64,000 nucleotides of DNA, from the NCBI GenBank assembly GCA_958431225.1, contig OY288107.1:879953-943952 (forward strand), given 5' to 3'. This stretch comes from an uncultured Alphaproteobacteria bacterium (GTDB lineage: Bacteria > Pseudomonadota > Alphaproteobacteria > Puniceispirillales > UBA1172). Positions 47,783 through 57,690 of this stretch are shown here, piece by piece (position 1 is the first letter of the stretch; each line of letters opens with the position of its first letter). The notes under the pieces are model-generated. The model searched no databases, was not told the origin of the DNA, and saw nothing but the letters and a program-made list of their open reading frames with translations. Both the position numbers and the translations under genes were made by a program.

Positions 47783-48707
47783 AACCCCTGAAACCCCGCG
47801 TATTTCTACACAGCATCAACAAATGATTGATGATTATCTTATTGCGCTCAAAGCCGAAAAACAAATTTCTGCTAATACCGCCGCTGCGTATGCGAGTGAT
47901 TTGACGGCGGTGGCGCGGGTCTTGGAAAAACGTGGATGCGATTTTAGGGGTGCTAGTGCCGAGGATTTGCGCGCGAGTTTGCCGTGCTGGGCGGGGCATC
48001 TCAAAGCGACATCGCAAGCCCGGCGCATCAGTAGCATCAAAGGGCTGATGGCGTTCGCGGTGGCGGAAGGCTGGCGCCAATCTGACCCGGCGCGGTTTTT
48101 GGGGCGCCCCAAAATGCCCGCCCGTCTGCCCAAAAGTTTGAGCGAGGCGGAGATGTTGCGGCTCATCAACGCCGCCGAAGCCGATACGAGTGCCGACGGT
48201 AAAATGCTGTTGGCGATGATTGAGATTCTTTATGCCACCGGCTTGCGCGTGAGCGAGCTGGCGGGGCTGGAAGTGATGCCGTTTCGCCAACGCCGCCCGA
48301 CTATCATCATCACCGGCAAGGGCAACAAACAGCGCATGGTTGCCCTCACCGAAGCCGCCCAAACTGCCGGCATGGCGTGGCTGGCGATACGCGATGAAAA
48401 TGCCGATTGGGTGACCTCGCCGTGGCTGTTTCCCCATAAGGATGGGACGCCTATACGCCGTCAGAAAATTCATCAATGGCTCAAACAACTTGCCGTCAAT
48501 GCGGGTATTGACCCGGTTAAAGTGAGCCCGCATGTATTGCGTCATTCGTTTGCTACGCATCTACTCAATCGCGGGGCGGATTTGCGGTCTTTGCAGATGC
48601 TGTTGGGGCATGCGGATATTGCGACCACCGAAATTTATACCAAAACGCAAAATAAACGGCTGATGGGTTTGGTCAAGGATACGCATCCCCTTGCCGATGA
48701 GTCGTGA
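47766..48707 (+). CDS. xerD: Tyrosine recombinase XerD
   Basis: 313 residues from ATG 47766, which overlaps the preceding gene and has GGAG 8 bp upstream. The N-terminal SAM-like core-binding domain precedes the catalytic domain with R (ATGLRVSEL), K (GKGNKQRMV), HxxR (HVLRHSFATHLL), H (LLGHADIATTEIY) and nucleophile Tyr (IYTKTQ). XerC/D resolve chromosome dimers at dif. Assignment to XerD over XerC is by genomic position before accA, so it is less certain than the family. Confidence 0.9.
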   Translation: MPEIPETPETPRISTQHQQMIDDYLIALKAEKQISANTAAAYASDLTAVARVLEKRGCDFRGASAEDLRASLPCWAGHLKATSQARRISSIKGLMAFAVAEGWRQSDPARFLGRPKMPARLPKSLSEAEMLRLINAAEADTSADGKMLLAMIEILYATGLRVSELAGLEVMPFRQRRPTIIITGKGNKQRMVALTEAAQTAGMAWLAIRDENADWVTSPWLFPHKDGTPIRRQKIHQWLKQLAVNAGIDPVKVSPHVLRHSFATHLLNRGADLRSLQMLLGHADIATTEIYTKTQNKRLMGLVKDTHPLADES

Positions 48708-48739
48708 TTTGGTTATAGTTGGGAAAGAAAGGTTTCATG

Positions 48740-49693
48740 ATGCGTCAGTTTTTAGATTTTGAAAAACCTATCGCCGTGCTTGAAGGCAAGATTGAAGAAC
48801 TGCGCCATCTTTCCACGGAAGGCGACATCAATATCGCCGAAGAAGTCGGGCATCTGCAAGCCAAAATCACGGCGGAGCTGACCGCCGCTTATGCCAAGCT
48901 GGGGGCGTGGGAAAAAGTGCAGGTGGCGCGCCATCCTGACCGCCCCAAAGCTTCTACCATTATTGCCGCGTTATTTACCGATTTTGTCCCCCTTGCCGGC
49001 GACCGCAATTTCCACGAAGACCACGCCCTCCTCACCGGCATTGGACGTTTGCGGGGGCGGGCGGTGGCGCTTATTGGCACCGAAAAAGGCCAGACCACCG
49101 AAGACCGCATCAAGCACAATTTTGGTATGGCACGGCCTGAAGGCTATCGCAAAGCCAAGCGGTTGATGGAATTGGCGGGGCGGTTTGGCTTGCCGGTGAT
49201 TGCGCTGGTGGATACGGCCGGGGCTTATCCCGGGCGCGATGCCGAAGAACGCGGGCAAGCCGAGGCGATTGCGCGCGCTATCCAAGCCTGCCTCAATCTG
49301 CCAACGCCTTTGATTGCGGCGATTATTGGTGAGGGCGGGTCTGGCGGGGCGATTGCGTTGGCGGCGGGGAATCGGGTGATTATGCTGGAACATGCGGTAT
49401 ATTCGGTGATCTCGCCCGAGGGCTGTGCGTCTATATTATGGCGTAGTGCCGACCATGCCGAGGAGGCGGCGGCGGCGTTGAAATTGACCGCACAAGATAT
49501 GCTGGAATTGGGGGTGGTGGATGCGTTGGTGCCTGAACCGCTGGGGGCGGCGCACCGCGACCCCGAATCGGCTTTGCGCGATTTGGGCGAGGCGTTGGTG
49601 CGCGAATTGACGGCGATGGAGAGCAAAAGTGCCGAAGAGTTGATCGCCGAACGCCAACAGAAATATCTGCAATTTGGTTCAAAAAATCTTTAA
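48740..49693 (+). CDS. accA: Acetyl-CoA carboxylase carboxyltransferase subunit alpha
   Basis: 317 residues from ATG 48740, 7 bp after AAAGAAAGG; ATG 48737 is adjacent. AccA with AccD transfers carboxyl from biotin to acetyl-CoA to form malonyl-CoA for fatty-acid synthesis. FLDFEKPIAVLEGKIEEL, ADHAEEAAAALKLTAQD and the carboxyltransferase core GEGGSGGAIALAAGN are canonical. It follows xerD after 32 bp. Its end overlaps the convergent nitrilase gene by 15 bp. Confidence 0.96.
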   Translation: MRQFLDFEKPIAVLEGKIEELRHLSTEGDINIAEEVGHLQAKITAELTAAYAKLGAWEKVQVARHPDRPKASTIIAALFTDFVPLAGDRNFHEDHALLTGIGRLRGRAVALIGTEKGQTTEDRIKHNFGMARPEGYRKAKRLMELAGRFGLPVIALVDTAGAYPGRDAEERGQAEAIARAIQACLNLPTPLIAAIIGEGGSGGAIALAAGNRVIMLEHAVYSVISPEGCASILWRSADHAEEAAAALKLTAQDMLELGVVDALVPEPLGAAHRDPESALRDLGEALVRELTAMESKSAEELIAERQQKYLQFGSKNL

Positions 49694-50527
49694 GGCGATA
49701 CCGCCGGCATGATTATCGGCGGTGTTGTTGGCGAGGGAGGGGATGGATTGGCGCGCGCGTTTGACCGCCGCTAAATCAAGGCTTGCTAGGGTGATGCCGA
49801 TTTTTTCTTTAGCATCGGTTAGCACTTCCCCCCACGGCGATACGATGAGGCTATGTCCGTAGGTTTGGCGTCCGCCAGCATGCGTGCCATATTGTGCCGG
49901 GGCAACAATAAAAATACCGTTTTCTATGGCGCGTGCTTGCAATAGCGTGTGCCAATGCGCCTTGCCGGTGGTGGCGGTGAAGGCGGCGGGGACGGCGATG
50001 ATATCGGCACCGGCTTGGGCGAGCTGGCGGTAAAGATGCGGGAAGCGGATGTCATAACAGATTGTTAATCCTAAATGCCAGCCATCCATAGCTACTAGTG
50101 CGGCGTTTTTTCCGGCATCAAAGAGGCTTGATTCGTTGTAAATTTGCCCGTCATTGATTTCGACGTCAAATAGATGGATTTTGTCATAGCGGGCGCGGAT
50201 ACTGCCGTCCGGGGCAAGCAAAAAACTGCGATTGATGAGGCGTTGCGGGTCAGCATCCGCACGGAGCATCAATGAGCCTATTAGCAGGTAGCATTGGTGT
50301 TTGCTTGCGGTCTCGCGCAAGGTTTCTAGACTTTTGCTATCGGCTTCCTTGGTAGTGGCGGCTAGGAGGTTTTTGCGGTTGGGTTCAAGCATGGTCGCGC
50401 ATTCGGGGAGGGCGATGAGGTCAGCACCATGATTCGCCGCTTCGGCAATGAGGGGCAGAACGTTTTTTAGTGTTGCGCTTTCATCGGCGGCGGCGGTGTA
50501 TTGGCAGTTGGCGATTTTTAACATCAT
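49679..50527 (-). CDS. Carbon-nitrogen hydrolase (Nit1-like amidase)
   Basis: 282 residues. The Glu-Lys-Cys triad is visible: E in LIALPECATM, K in RYDKIHLFDV and C in LTICYDIRFPH. The sequence resembles Nit1-type deaminated-glutathione amidases, which repair a side product of transamination. Substrate is inferred from resemblance. It is the second gene after comF, with a 5-bp gap. Confidence 0.9.
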   Translation of the reverse strand: MMLKIANCQYTAAADESATLKNVLPLIAEAANHGADLIALPECATMLEPNRKNLLAATTKEADSKSLETLRETASKHQCYLLIGSLMLRADADPQRLINRSFLLAPDGSIRARYDKIHLFDVEINDGQIYNESSLFDAGKNAALVAMDGWHLGLTICYDIRFPHLYRQLAQAGADIIAVPAAFTATTGKAHWHTLLQARAIENGIFIVAPAQYGTHAGGRQTYGHSLIVSPWGEVLTDAKEKIGITLASLDLAAVKRARQSIPSLANNTADNHAGGIALKIF

Positions 50528-50532
50528 GGAGC

Positions 50533-51270
50533 CTATCCTACTCGTGCCGCTACCAAAATCGCAACCTCTTTTGCCCCGGCGCGTTTCAAACAGCGTGCAG
50601 CCGAGGAGAGGCTGGCACCGGTGGTTAAGACATCATCAATGACCAAAATCTTTGCGCCTTTGATATGTGCCGCGGGGTCGTGGGTGCGGAAGGCGCCGCG
50701 CATATTTTCAAAACGTTGGGCGCGGGTTTTATGCCCCTGATTTTCCGTGCGCTTAATGCGCAACAATAAATCCGGGCGGTAATATGCCTTGGCAATTCCC
50801 GCCACACGCATGACCGCGCGTGCCAATTCAGCCGATTGATTATAGCCCCGCCGCCAATGGCGTGTCCAATGTAAGGGCAGGGGCACAATCCAATCGGCTT
50901 GTTGGAGCAATATGTTGCCGCAACTCGCCATCATCTGGGCGAGGGCGGGGGTGGTATCGTGGCGGCCGCCATATTTTAAGCCTAGAATCAGCCGTTTTGA
51001 CATCGCCGTATAGCGTAATGCCGCCGCACCCCTATCAAAATCCGGCGGCGTGGTGAGGCATTTTCCACAGCGACTGACCCCCGCATCAAAATCAAAACCG
51101 CGCCCGCATTGCCAACATGCCGGCGGGGTGATGCGTTTTAGATGCGCCCAACATGCGCTGCATAGCCCCGCACGATGCACCAATTCATGGCACGAGGGGC
51201 ATTGCGCCGGCAGGAGTAAATTGCTGGCAAAATGTAAAAATTGTTGTGCGGGTTGTTTCATGGCGTGCAT
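50533..51270 (-). CDS. comF: ComF family phosphoribosyltransferase-like protein
   Basis: 245 residues. The N-terminal zinc finger has CPSCHELVHRAGLCSACW and CWQCGRGF with CGKC, and the C-terminal phosphoribosyltransferase fold has the PRPP motif ILVIDDVLTTGASL. ComF is needed for DNA uptake in transformable bacteria; in others its role is unclear. Whether this organism is naturally competent cannot be judged from this gene alone. Confidence 0.9.
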   Translation of the reverse strand: MHAMKQPAQQFLHFASNLLLPAQCPSCHELVHRAGLCSACWAHLKRITPPACWQCGRGFDFDAGVSRCGKCLTTPPDFDRGAAALRYTAMSKRLILGLKYGGRHDTTPALAQMMASCGNILLQQADWIVPLPLHWTRHWRRGYNQSAELARAVMRVAGIAKAYYRPDLLLRIKRTENQGHKTRAQRFENMRGAFRTHDPAAHIKGAKILVIDDVLTTGASLSSAARCLKRAGAKEVAILVAARVG

Positions 51271-51315
51271 GCGCTAGAATAAAACCGAATTTTTATTAAT
51301 GTTCAAGGATTTTTT

Positions 51316-52203
51316 ATGGCTGATATACCGCCTAAATTACCCCCTAAATTGATTGATGCTGGGGCGCATCGCCGCTATCGTGCGCGGGCTAGTGCGGGGT
51401 TTGCGGGGGTGAATTATCTCAAAATGGCGGCGGTGGCGCGTTTGGTGGACCGTCTTGAAGGCATGAAAGGGGGATTCGCATTGGCGTTGGATGTGGGGGC
51501 GCATCATGGGGAGTTGGGGCGTGCCGCTATTGCTAGTGGTAAAGTTGCAAAAATGGTTAGTCTTGAGCCGGCACCGCCTATGGCGGCGATGATTCCGTCT
51601 GGGCTTAATCCGCTTGTCATGGATTATGACGCGGCGCAATTTTTTCCCAATATGTTTGATGCGGTGGTGTCGGGGTTTGCTTTGCATTGGGTGGATGATT
51701 TTGCCGGGTTATTGGTGCGCATGCGGGGGTGGTTGCGGGCGGATGGGTTGTTGTTGGTGGCACTGGCGGGGGGGGCGAGTTTTGCCGGGTTGCGCGCGTG
51801 TCTTACGGAAGCCGAAAGCCGTGTCGTTAAAGGGCTGTCGCCGCGGGTGTTGCCCATGGGGGATGTGCGCGATTTGGGGGCGTTGTTGGGGCGCGCGGGA
51901 TTTGCCCTGCCGGTGGCGGACCGCGATTGTATCACCATTACTTGGCAAGACCCGTTTGCGATGATGCGCGAATTGCGGCTGATGGGGGAGGGCAATGCGC
52001 TGGCGGGGCGGGTGAAGCATTTTACCCGCCGTGAGATTTTGCTCGAAGCCGCCGCACTCTATCAGCAACGTTTTGGCACTAGCGATGGACGCGTTAGTGC
52101 GGAAATTGAGCTGATTACTTTGACCGCTTGGGCGCCGGCACCGCATCAACAGCAACCCCTTAAGCGCGGGTCGGCGACACATCATTTGGGTGATTTTCTA
52201 TGA
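51316..52203 (+). CDS. NDUFAF5/BioC-like methyltransferase-fold protein
   Basis: 295 residues. The SAM-binding motif I is LALDVGAHHGELGR, with FDAVVSGFALHWVDD as the post-motif region. The ending TAWAPAPHQQQPLKRGSA is the hallmark of the alphaproteobacterial relatives of human NDUFAF5, a complex I assembly factor that hydroxylates an arginine of NDUFS7. A matching role in NADH dehydrogenase assembly is inference. It has AAGGA before the ATG and is divergent from comF. Confidence 0.85.
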   Translation: MADIPPKLPPKLIDAGAHRRYRARASAGFAGVNYLKMAAVARLVDRLEGMKGGFALALDVGAHHGELGRAAIASGKVAKMVSLEPAPPMAAMIPSGLNPLVMDYDAAQFFPNMFDAVVSGFALHWVDDFAGLLVRMRGWLRADGLLLVALAGGASFAGLRACLTEAESRVVKGLSPRVLPMGDVRDLGALLGRAGFALPVADRDCITITWQDPFAMMRELRLMGEGNALAGRVKHFTRREILLEAAALYQQRFGTSDGRVSAEIELITLTAWAPAPHQQQPLKRGSATHHLGDFL

Positions 52204-52208
52204 TGGAA

Positions 52209-52625
52209 TCATAGCCAATCTTGAAGCATAGCGATTAGGGGCAAATCTGCCGGGGGCATTTTGTAGCTGCGTAAATTTTGTGGGCGCACCCATGCGATAC
52301 TGCCGCCTTCTTGATGGCGGGGGGTTCCTTGCCATTGGCGACACGCATAGAGCAGCAGAATCAAATGATTTTGCTCGTATGCATGGCTGGCAAAGGCTAT
52401 CGGGGCTAGGCAGGCGGTTTGGGTGTTGATGGCTAGTTCTTCGTTCAGCTCGCGGATGAGGGCGGATTCGGGGGTTTCGCCACATTCAACTTTGCCCCCG
52501 GGGAATTCCCATAGCCCGCCCATGATTTTGCCCGGGGGACGCTGGGCTAATAGCACCCGCCCATCGCTATCTATGAGGGCGGCGGCGCTGACGAATAAAT
52601 GCGGTTTGGGGGTATGGCTTGGCAT
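52209..52625 (-). CDS. mutT: Nudix hydrolase MutT (8-oxo-dGTP diphosphatase)
   Basis: 138 residues from ATG 52625, which shares one base with the argJ stop (TAATG). The Nudix box is GGKVECGETPESALIRELNEEL. It is preceded by LLAQRPPGKIMGGLWEFPGG, the MutT signature that recognises 8-oxo-dGTP. It cleans the nucleotide pool. It is the last gene of the parvulin-argJ-mutT run. Confidence 0.94.
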   Translation of the reverse strand: MPSHTPKPHLFVSAAALIDSDGRVLLAQRPPGKIMGGLWEFPGGKVECGETPESALIRELNEELAINTQTACLAPIAFASHAYEQNHLILLLYACRQWQGTPRHQEGGSIAWVRPQNLRSYKMPPADLPLIAMLQDWL

Positions 52626-53890
52626 TAACTGCGGTAATCGGCGTTGATGGCGATATAGCGCTCGGTTAAATCGCAGGTCCAAATCGTTGCCTGCCCTTGG
52701 GCTATATTTAGATCGACTTCAATGGTGATATCATCGCCCTGCATATAGGCGGTGAGGGTTTTTTCGTCATAATCTTGGTGGCGTTTGCCGTCTTGGGTGA
52801 TTTTTATGTCGCCGATGGCGATGGCTAATTTTTGCGGGATGATGTTTGCCCCGGCTTTGCCTATCGCCATGATGATGCGTCCCCAATTCGCATCACCGCC
52901 GGCGATGGCGGTTTTAACGAGAAGCGAATTGCCGATGGCAAGCCCGATGCGTTTGGCATCTGCGTCATGCGCGGCGCCCTTAACGTGGATGGTGATTAGC
53001 TTGCGCGCCCCTTCGCCATCGCGGATGATGAGCTGGGCTAGTTCCTGCATGACTTCCAAAAGTTTGGTGGTGAAATCCGCAAGGGCCGGGTCATCGGGGC
53101 GGGTGATTGCTTTGTGTTTGGCGGCGGCGGTGGCGGCGAGAATCAGCGTGTCATTGGTGGAAGTGTCGCCATCAACGGTGATCGCATTGAAACTGACCTC
53201 GTTGAGTTGCGTCAAAAGGTTTTGTAGAATTGGCGGCGATAGGTCGGCATCGGTGGCGATGAAGCCGAGCATGGTTGCCATATTCGGGGCAATCATGCCC
53301 GAACCTTTGGCGATGCCGGTGATGGTTATGGTGCTATCAGTGCCAGCACTGTCGCCGATTTTGGCGGTGCGGCTGATGGCTTTGGGGAAAGTGTCGGTGG
53401 TGCCGATGGCTTTGCTGGCTTCGTGCCAATTTTTGCTATCGGCGGCGGCGGATTTTACCATCGCCGCGATGTGGGGGGTGATGTTTTCGTGGGGCAATCT
53501 TTCGCCGATGACGCCGGTTGAGGTGATTATGACTTGATTGGGCGCGCATCCTATCGCTTCGGCGACGGCTTTGGCGCAAATTTTTACGGCTTCTTCCCCC
53601 TCCTTGCCGGTAAAGGCGTTGGCGTTGCCGGCATTGCACAGGATGGCTTTGATTTTGCTTTTATCATTAAGGATTTGGCGACACCATGCGATAGGTGCCG
53701 CCGCCGTGCTTGAACGCGTGAACACCCCGGCAACCGCCGCCCCCTTATCAAAATACATCAGCATCAGATCGTCGCGCCTCTGATAGGTGATGCCGCTTTG
53801 GGCGGTGGCTAGGCGCACCCCGGCTATTTTGCTGATTTCTGGGGGGGTCTTAGGCGCTAAAGGCGAGGTTTGTATGACCGGCTTCCGCAT
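52625..53890 (-). CDS. argJ: Bifunctional ornithine acetyltransferase/N-acetylglutamate synthase
   Basis: 421 residues. ArgJ recycles the acetyl group in arginine synthesis. The precursor self-cleaves before the conserved Thr of the motif MIAPNMATMLGFIATDA, giving alpha and beta chains. AILCNAGNANAFTG and AIAGGDANWGRI are also typical. Whether it is mono- or bifunctional cannot be told from sequence alone. It is 2 bp after the parvulin stop. Confidence 0.95.
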   Translation of the reverse strand: MRKPVIQTSPLAPKTPPEISKIAGVRLATAQSGITYQRRDDLMLMYFDKGAAVAGVFTRSSTAAAPIAWCRQILNDKSKIKAILCNAGNANAFTGKEGEEAVKICAKAVAEAIGCAPNQVIITSTGVIGERLPHENITPHIAAMVKSAAADSKNWHEASKAIGTTDTFPKAISRTAKIGDSAGTDSTITITGIAKGSGMIAPNMATMLGFIATDADLSPPILQNLLTQLNEVSFNAITVDGDTSTNDTLILAATAAAKHKAITRPDDPALADFTTKLLEVMQELAQLIIRDGEGARKLITIHVKGAAHDADAKRIGLAIGNSLLVKTAIAGGDANWGRIIMAIGKAGANIIPQKLAIAIGDIKITQDGKRHQDYDEKTLTAYMQGDDITIEVDLNIAQGQATIWTCDLTERYIAINADYRS

Positions 53891-53892
53891 TT

Positions 53893-54762
53893 TTAATAGC
53901 GTAAATCGCTCAACGGCGTGCGCGTGATATCGGCTTCCTCGCGTAGCCCTGCCGCTAGGTTTTGGGTGATTTCTATGGTCATGGCTTGGGCGATTTGTGG
54001 GGCGATTTCATCAAAAGGCGGCGGCACGGCTTGGCGGCGGTCTTCTACTTTGATGACGTGCCAACCATGGATGGTCTGTATGGGTTCCGGTGCGTATGTG
54101 CCGACTTCAAGGGCGAAACTTGTCTCAGCGAACGCCGGCATCATTTCGGCTTTTTGAAAATAGCCGAGATCGCCGCCATGTTCTGCGGATGGGCCTTGCG
54201 ATAATGCGCTGGCGAGTTCGGCAAAATCTTCCCCGGCATCAAGGCGTTTGATGGCGGCGGTGGCAGCTTCTTTGCTGGTGAGTAGAATATGGCGGGCGCG
54301 CACTTCAATTTGTTTTTGTGTTTCTAAGGCAAAATCCAGATATTCCTCATCAAGGGCGTCTTCGGTGACGCGTTTGTTGATTTCGTGGTCAAACCACGCC
54401 TCCGCCAAGGCGCGGTCATGGGCGCGCGCCGCTAATTCTTGCACTAGCGGGTTATCGGCTACGCCCTCATTGGTGGCGGCTTTGGCGGCTAGATGTGTGC
54501 TGATGAGTTCATTGAGCACCGAATCATAGAGCGCGGCAAAAGGGGCTTGGCGATAGCGGGGGGGGAGTTGGTTGATGAATGCCAATACCGCGCTTAGGGT
54601 GATGGGCTCGCCATCTACCGTGGCGACCACTTGGGCGGGGTCGGCTTGGGCGGGGTTGTTGGGGGTGTCGCTGGCACTGGGTGTCGTTTGGGCGGTGGCT
54701 GGATGGGCGAGCCACGCCAATGCCAACAAAGCGATTGCAAATTTTTGTAGAACGGAAAACAT
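53893..54762 (-). CDS. Periplasmic parvulin-type peptidyl-prolyl isomerase
   Basis: 289 residues. A signal peptide ends at ATAQ. An N-terminal helical chaperone region precedes a single parvulin domain, VRARHILLTSKEAATAAI with GGDLGYFQKAEMMPAF and IHGWHVIKVED. It assists folding of exported proteins, like SurA or PrsA. AGGAG precedes the ATG. It is divergent from secA, which fits a shared export theme. Confidence 0.9.
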   Translation of the reverse strand: MFSVLQKFAIALLALAWLAHPATAQTTPSASDTPNNPAQADPAQVVATVDGEPITLSAVLAFINQLPPRYRQAPFAALYDSVLNELISTHLAAKAATNEGVADNPLVQELAARAHDRALAEAWFDHEINKRVTEDALDEEYLDFALETQKQIEVRARHILLTSKEAATAAIKRLDAGEDFAELASALSQGPSAEHGGDLGYFQKAEMMPAFAETSFALEVGTYAPEPIQTIHGWHVIKVEDRRQAVPPPFDEIAPQIAQAMTIEITQNLAAGLREEADITRTPLSDLRY

Positions 54763-54875
54763 AACTTACTCCTTTATGGGTTATTTCTATGGCTAGCACG
54801 CCTAAACAATCCGTGCAAGTCTAACCACTCATAGATTGACAAGCACCTGCCCGCCAATATAAAGGTTTTTTTATT

Positions 54876-57488
54876 ATGTTTTCTGCTGTTGCAAAAGCCC
54901 TGTTTGGCACTTCCAATGACCGCATTGTCAAAACCCTCGCCCCGCTGGTGGCGGAAATTGGTGCGCTTGAGGCGCGCATGCAAAAACTTGATGATGCGGG
55001 GTTGAAAGCGCAAACGGCGAAATTGCGGGCGCGGCTTGATGCTGGCGAAAACCTGGATGCGCTCCTGCCCGAAGCTTTTGCCACTGTGCGCGAAGCCGCT
55101 ATGCGCACCATCGGGCAACGCCATTTTGATGTGCAGCTCATGGGCGGTATCATTCTGCATCAAGGCAAAATTACCGAGATGAAAACCGGCGAAGGCAAAA
55201 CCCTGGTGGCGACGCTCGCCGCATACCTCAATGCCCTGCCCGCACAAGGCGTGCATGTGGTTACCGTCAATGACTATCTGGCGGCGCGCGATAGTGCTTG
55301 GATGGGGCAGATTTATGAATTTTTGGGGCTTGAGGTCGGGTGCATTAAGGCGGGACTCGATGATGAGGCGCGCCGCCGGGCTTATCGCGCCGATATTACT
55401 TATGCGACCAATAATGAGATTGGTTTTGATTATCTGCGCGACAATATGAAATTTAGCCTTGAAGATATGGTGCAACGCGCGCCCTATTTTGCCATTGTTG
55501 ATGAGGTCGATTCGATTCTTATTGATGAAGCACGCACGCCTTTGGTGATTTCCGGGCAGTCCGAAAACCCATCAGAACTTTATGGGGCGGTGGATAAATT
55601 GATCCCGAAATTGGGTGCCGAAGATTTTGAACTGGACGAAAAACAGCGCAATATCACCCTGACCGATGCTGGCACCGAACACGCTGAGCAGATTCTGCAT
55701 GAAGCCGGGTTGATTGGTGCGGGGACGCTTTTTGATGCCGAGAATATTGGGCTTTTGCATCATATTAATATGGGCTTGCGCGCGCATCATTTATTTACGC
55801 GTGATTCGCATTATATGATTCGCCAAGGACAGGTGGTGATTATTGATGAATTCACCGGGCGGGCGATGGAAGGGCGGCGGTTTAGTGATGGGCTTCATCA
55901 AGCTTTAGAAGCCAAGGAAGGCGTGGAAGTGCATCCGGAAAACCAAACTTTGGCGTCTATTACCTATCAGAACTTGTTTCGGCTTTATCCTAAATTGTCG
56001 GGGATGACCGGGACGGCTATGACCGAGGCCGGGGAGTTTTCAGAAATTTATAATCTTGCGGTGGTCGCCATCCCTACCAATCAGCCGGTGGCACGTGCAG
56101 ACCATCATGATGAAATCTATCGCAGTAGTGGCGAGCGCGATGAAGCGGTGATTGCCGAAATTGTTGCTTGCCGTAAAAAAGGGCAGCCGGTGTTGGTGGG
56201 GACGGTGAGTATTGAAAAATCCGAGTCGCTGTCGGCGGCGCTCAAGAAAAAGCAAATTCCGCACCAAGTGCTTAACGCGAAATTCCACGAACAAGAGGCA
56301 AAAATTATTGCCGATGCCGGGATTCCCGGCAGTGTCACCATCGCCACCAATATGGCCGGGCGGGGGACGGATATTCAGCTTGGGGGCAATTTAGAGGCGC
56401 GCCTTGCCGACAGCGACGCCAAAAAACATAAAACCATTATCAAAGAGGTGGAGGATGCCAAAGCCAAGGCATTGGCGGCGGGGGGGCTTTATGTCATTGG
56501 CACCGAACGCCACGAATCACGGCGCATTGATAACCAGTTGCGCGGGCGCGCCGGGCGGCAAGGCGACCCCGGGGCGTCTAAATTTTATCTATCATTGCAG
56601 GATGATTTGATGCGGATTTTTGGCTCGGAACGTTTGGAGGCGATTCTGGGGCGTCTAGGGTTAGAAGAAGGCGAGGCGATTATTCATCCGTGGATCAACA
56701 AAGCTATTGAAAAAGCGCAGTCTAAAGTGGAGGCGCGCAATTTTGAAATCCGCAAACAATTATTGAAATTTGATGATGTCATGAACGACCAGCGCAAAGT
56801 CGTCTTTGAGCAAAGGCGACAAATTATGGATGCCGATGAGGTGGCAGAAACCATCACCGATATGCGCCAAGATGTGATTGCCGATTTGGTAGCCGAGGCG
56901 ATTCCGCAAGGCAGTTATGCGGATAGCTGGGACGGGGCAACATTGCGCGAAGGCGCGGCGCGCTATCTAGGGCTGGATGTGCCGGCGGCTGACTGGATTG
57001 CCGAGGACGGCATGGATGGCGCCGGGATAGAAGAACGATTAAACGAAATGGCGGCGCAGCGCCAAGCCGAAAAAGCCGCATCGGTCGGCGCGGAAGTGAT
57101 GCGGCGGGCAGAAAAATCGCTGCTGTTGCAGGTGTTGGACCAAAGTTGGAAAGAACATTTATTGGCGTTAGACCAGATGAAACAGAGCGTGTCTTTGCGC
57201 GCCTATGCCCAGAAAAATCCGCTTGATGAATATAAGCGCGAGGCGTTTACGCTGTTTCAATATATGCTCAATCATCTGCGCCAGACGATTACCTCAGTGA
57301 TGGCGCATGTGGTATTTGATGCGGCGCCTATGGATGCGGATGCCATCGGTGATGGTGGGGGTGATGGTGGGGGTGTGGTTAGTGGGGGGGCGGATGGTGG
57401 TGAGAAAACGCCCCAGAAAACGCCAAGAAATGCGCCTTGTCCTTGTGGGTCGGGGAAGAAATTTAAGCATTGTCATGGGGCGATTTAG
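54876..57488 (+). CDS. secA: Preprotein translocase ATPase SecA
   Basis: 870 residues. Walker A is MKTGEGKTL near residue 105, the DEAD-like box is [16 protein letters not shown], and the second helicase domain has [11 protein letters not shown]. The C-terminal zinc motif [14 protein letters not shown] binds SecB and lipids. A glycine/aspartate-rich tail (GDGGGDGGG) precedes it. SecA drives post-translational export through SecYEG. AAAGG lies before the ATG. It is the last native gene before the AT-rich island. Confidence 0.98.
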   Translation: MFSAVAKALFGTSNDRIVKTLAPLVAEIGALEARMQKLDDAGLKAQTAKLRARLDAGENLDALLPEAFATVREAAMRTIGQRHFDVQLMGGIILHQGKITEMKTGEGKTLVATLAAYLNALPAQGVHVVTVNDYLAARDSAWMGQIYEFLGLEVGCIKAGLDDEARRRAYRADITYATNNEIGFDYLRDNMKFSLEDMVQRAPYFAIVDEVDSILIDEARTPLVISGQSENPSELYGAVDKLIPKLGAEDFELDEKQRNITLTDAGTEHAEQILHEAGLIGAGTLFDAENIGLLHHINMGLRAHHLFTRDSHYMIRQGQVVIIDEFTGRAMEGRRFSDGLHQALEAKEGVEVHPENQTLASITYQNLFRLYPKLSGMTGTAMTEAGEFSEIYNLAVVAIPTNQPVARADHHDEIYRSSGERDEAVIAEIVACRKKGQPVLVGTVSIEKSESLSAALKKKQIPHQVLNAKFHEQEAKIIADAGIPGSVTIATNMAGRGTDIQLGGNLEARLADSDAKKHKTIIKEVEDAKAKALAAGGLYVIGTERHESRRIDNQLRGRAGRQGDPGASKFYLSLQDDLMRIFGSERLEAILGRLGLEEGEAIIHPWINKAIEKAQSKVEARNFEIRKQLLKFDDVMNDQRKVVFEQRRQIMDADEVAETITDMRQDVIADLVAEAIPQGSYADSWDGATLREGAARYLGLDVPAADWIAEDGMDGAGIEERLNEMAAQRQAEKAASVGAEVMRRAEKSLLLQVLDQSWKEHLLALDQMKQSVSLRAYAQKNPLDEYKREAFTLFQYMLNHLRQTITSVMAHVVFDAAPMDADAIGDGGGDGGGVVSGGADGGEKTPQKTPRNAPCPCGSGKKFKHCHGAI

Positions 57489-57591
57489 GGGCGATTTGAA
57501 AAAAATTGAAAAAAATTGAAAAAAGGACTTGAAAGTGATTCGCACATGATGCACTCTACCCGATTCGGTCTTGTTTTTGAGGGGAAATAAG

Positions 57592-57690
57592 ATGGACAAA
57601 ATGAACGCGCTGATTTGTCAAGAATCATCAACCTGTAGTCGTTTGGCTAGGGGATTCGTTGTGGGTTGGAATGATGGGGAAATTGCTTGA
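57592..57690 (+). CDS. Possible 32-residue leader ORF
   Basis: ATG 57592 follows GAGGGG at about 7 bp, and its TGA overlaps the ATG of the next gene (TGATG at 57688-57692). The peptide (MDKMNALICQESSTCSRLAR...) matches nothing I recognise. The overlap would couple its translation to the restriction-modification gene. It could equally be a chance frame in the 5' leader. Confidence 0.35.
   Translation: MDKMNALICQESSTCSRLARGFVVGWNDGEIA

Noticed and set aside
57345..57405. Gly/Asp repeat in the SecA tail as a separate insertion
   Set aside because: Low-complexity linkers before the SecA zinc motif are normal in many bacteria, so this is not reported as unusual.
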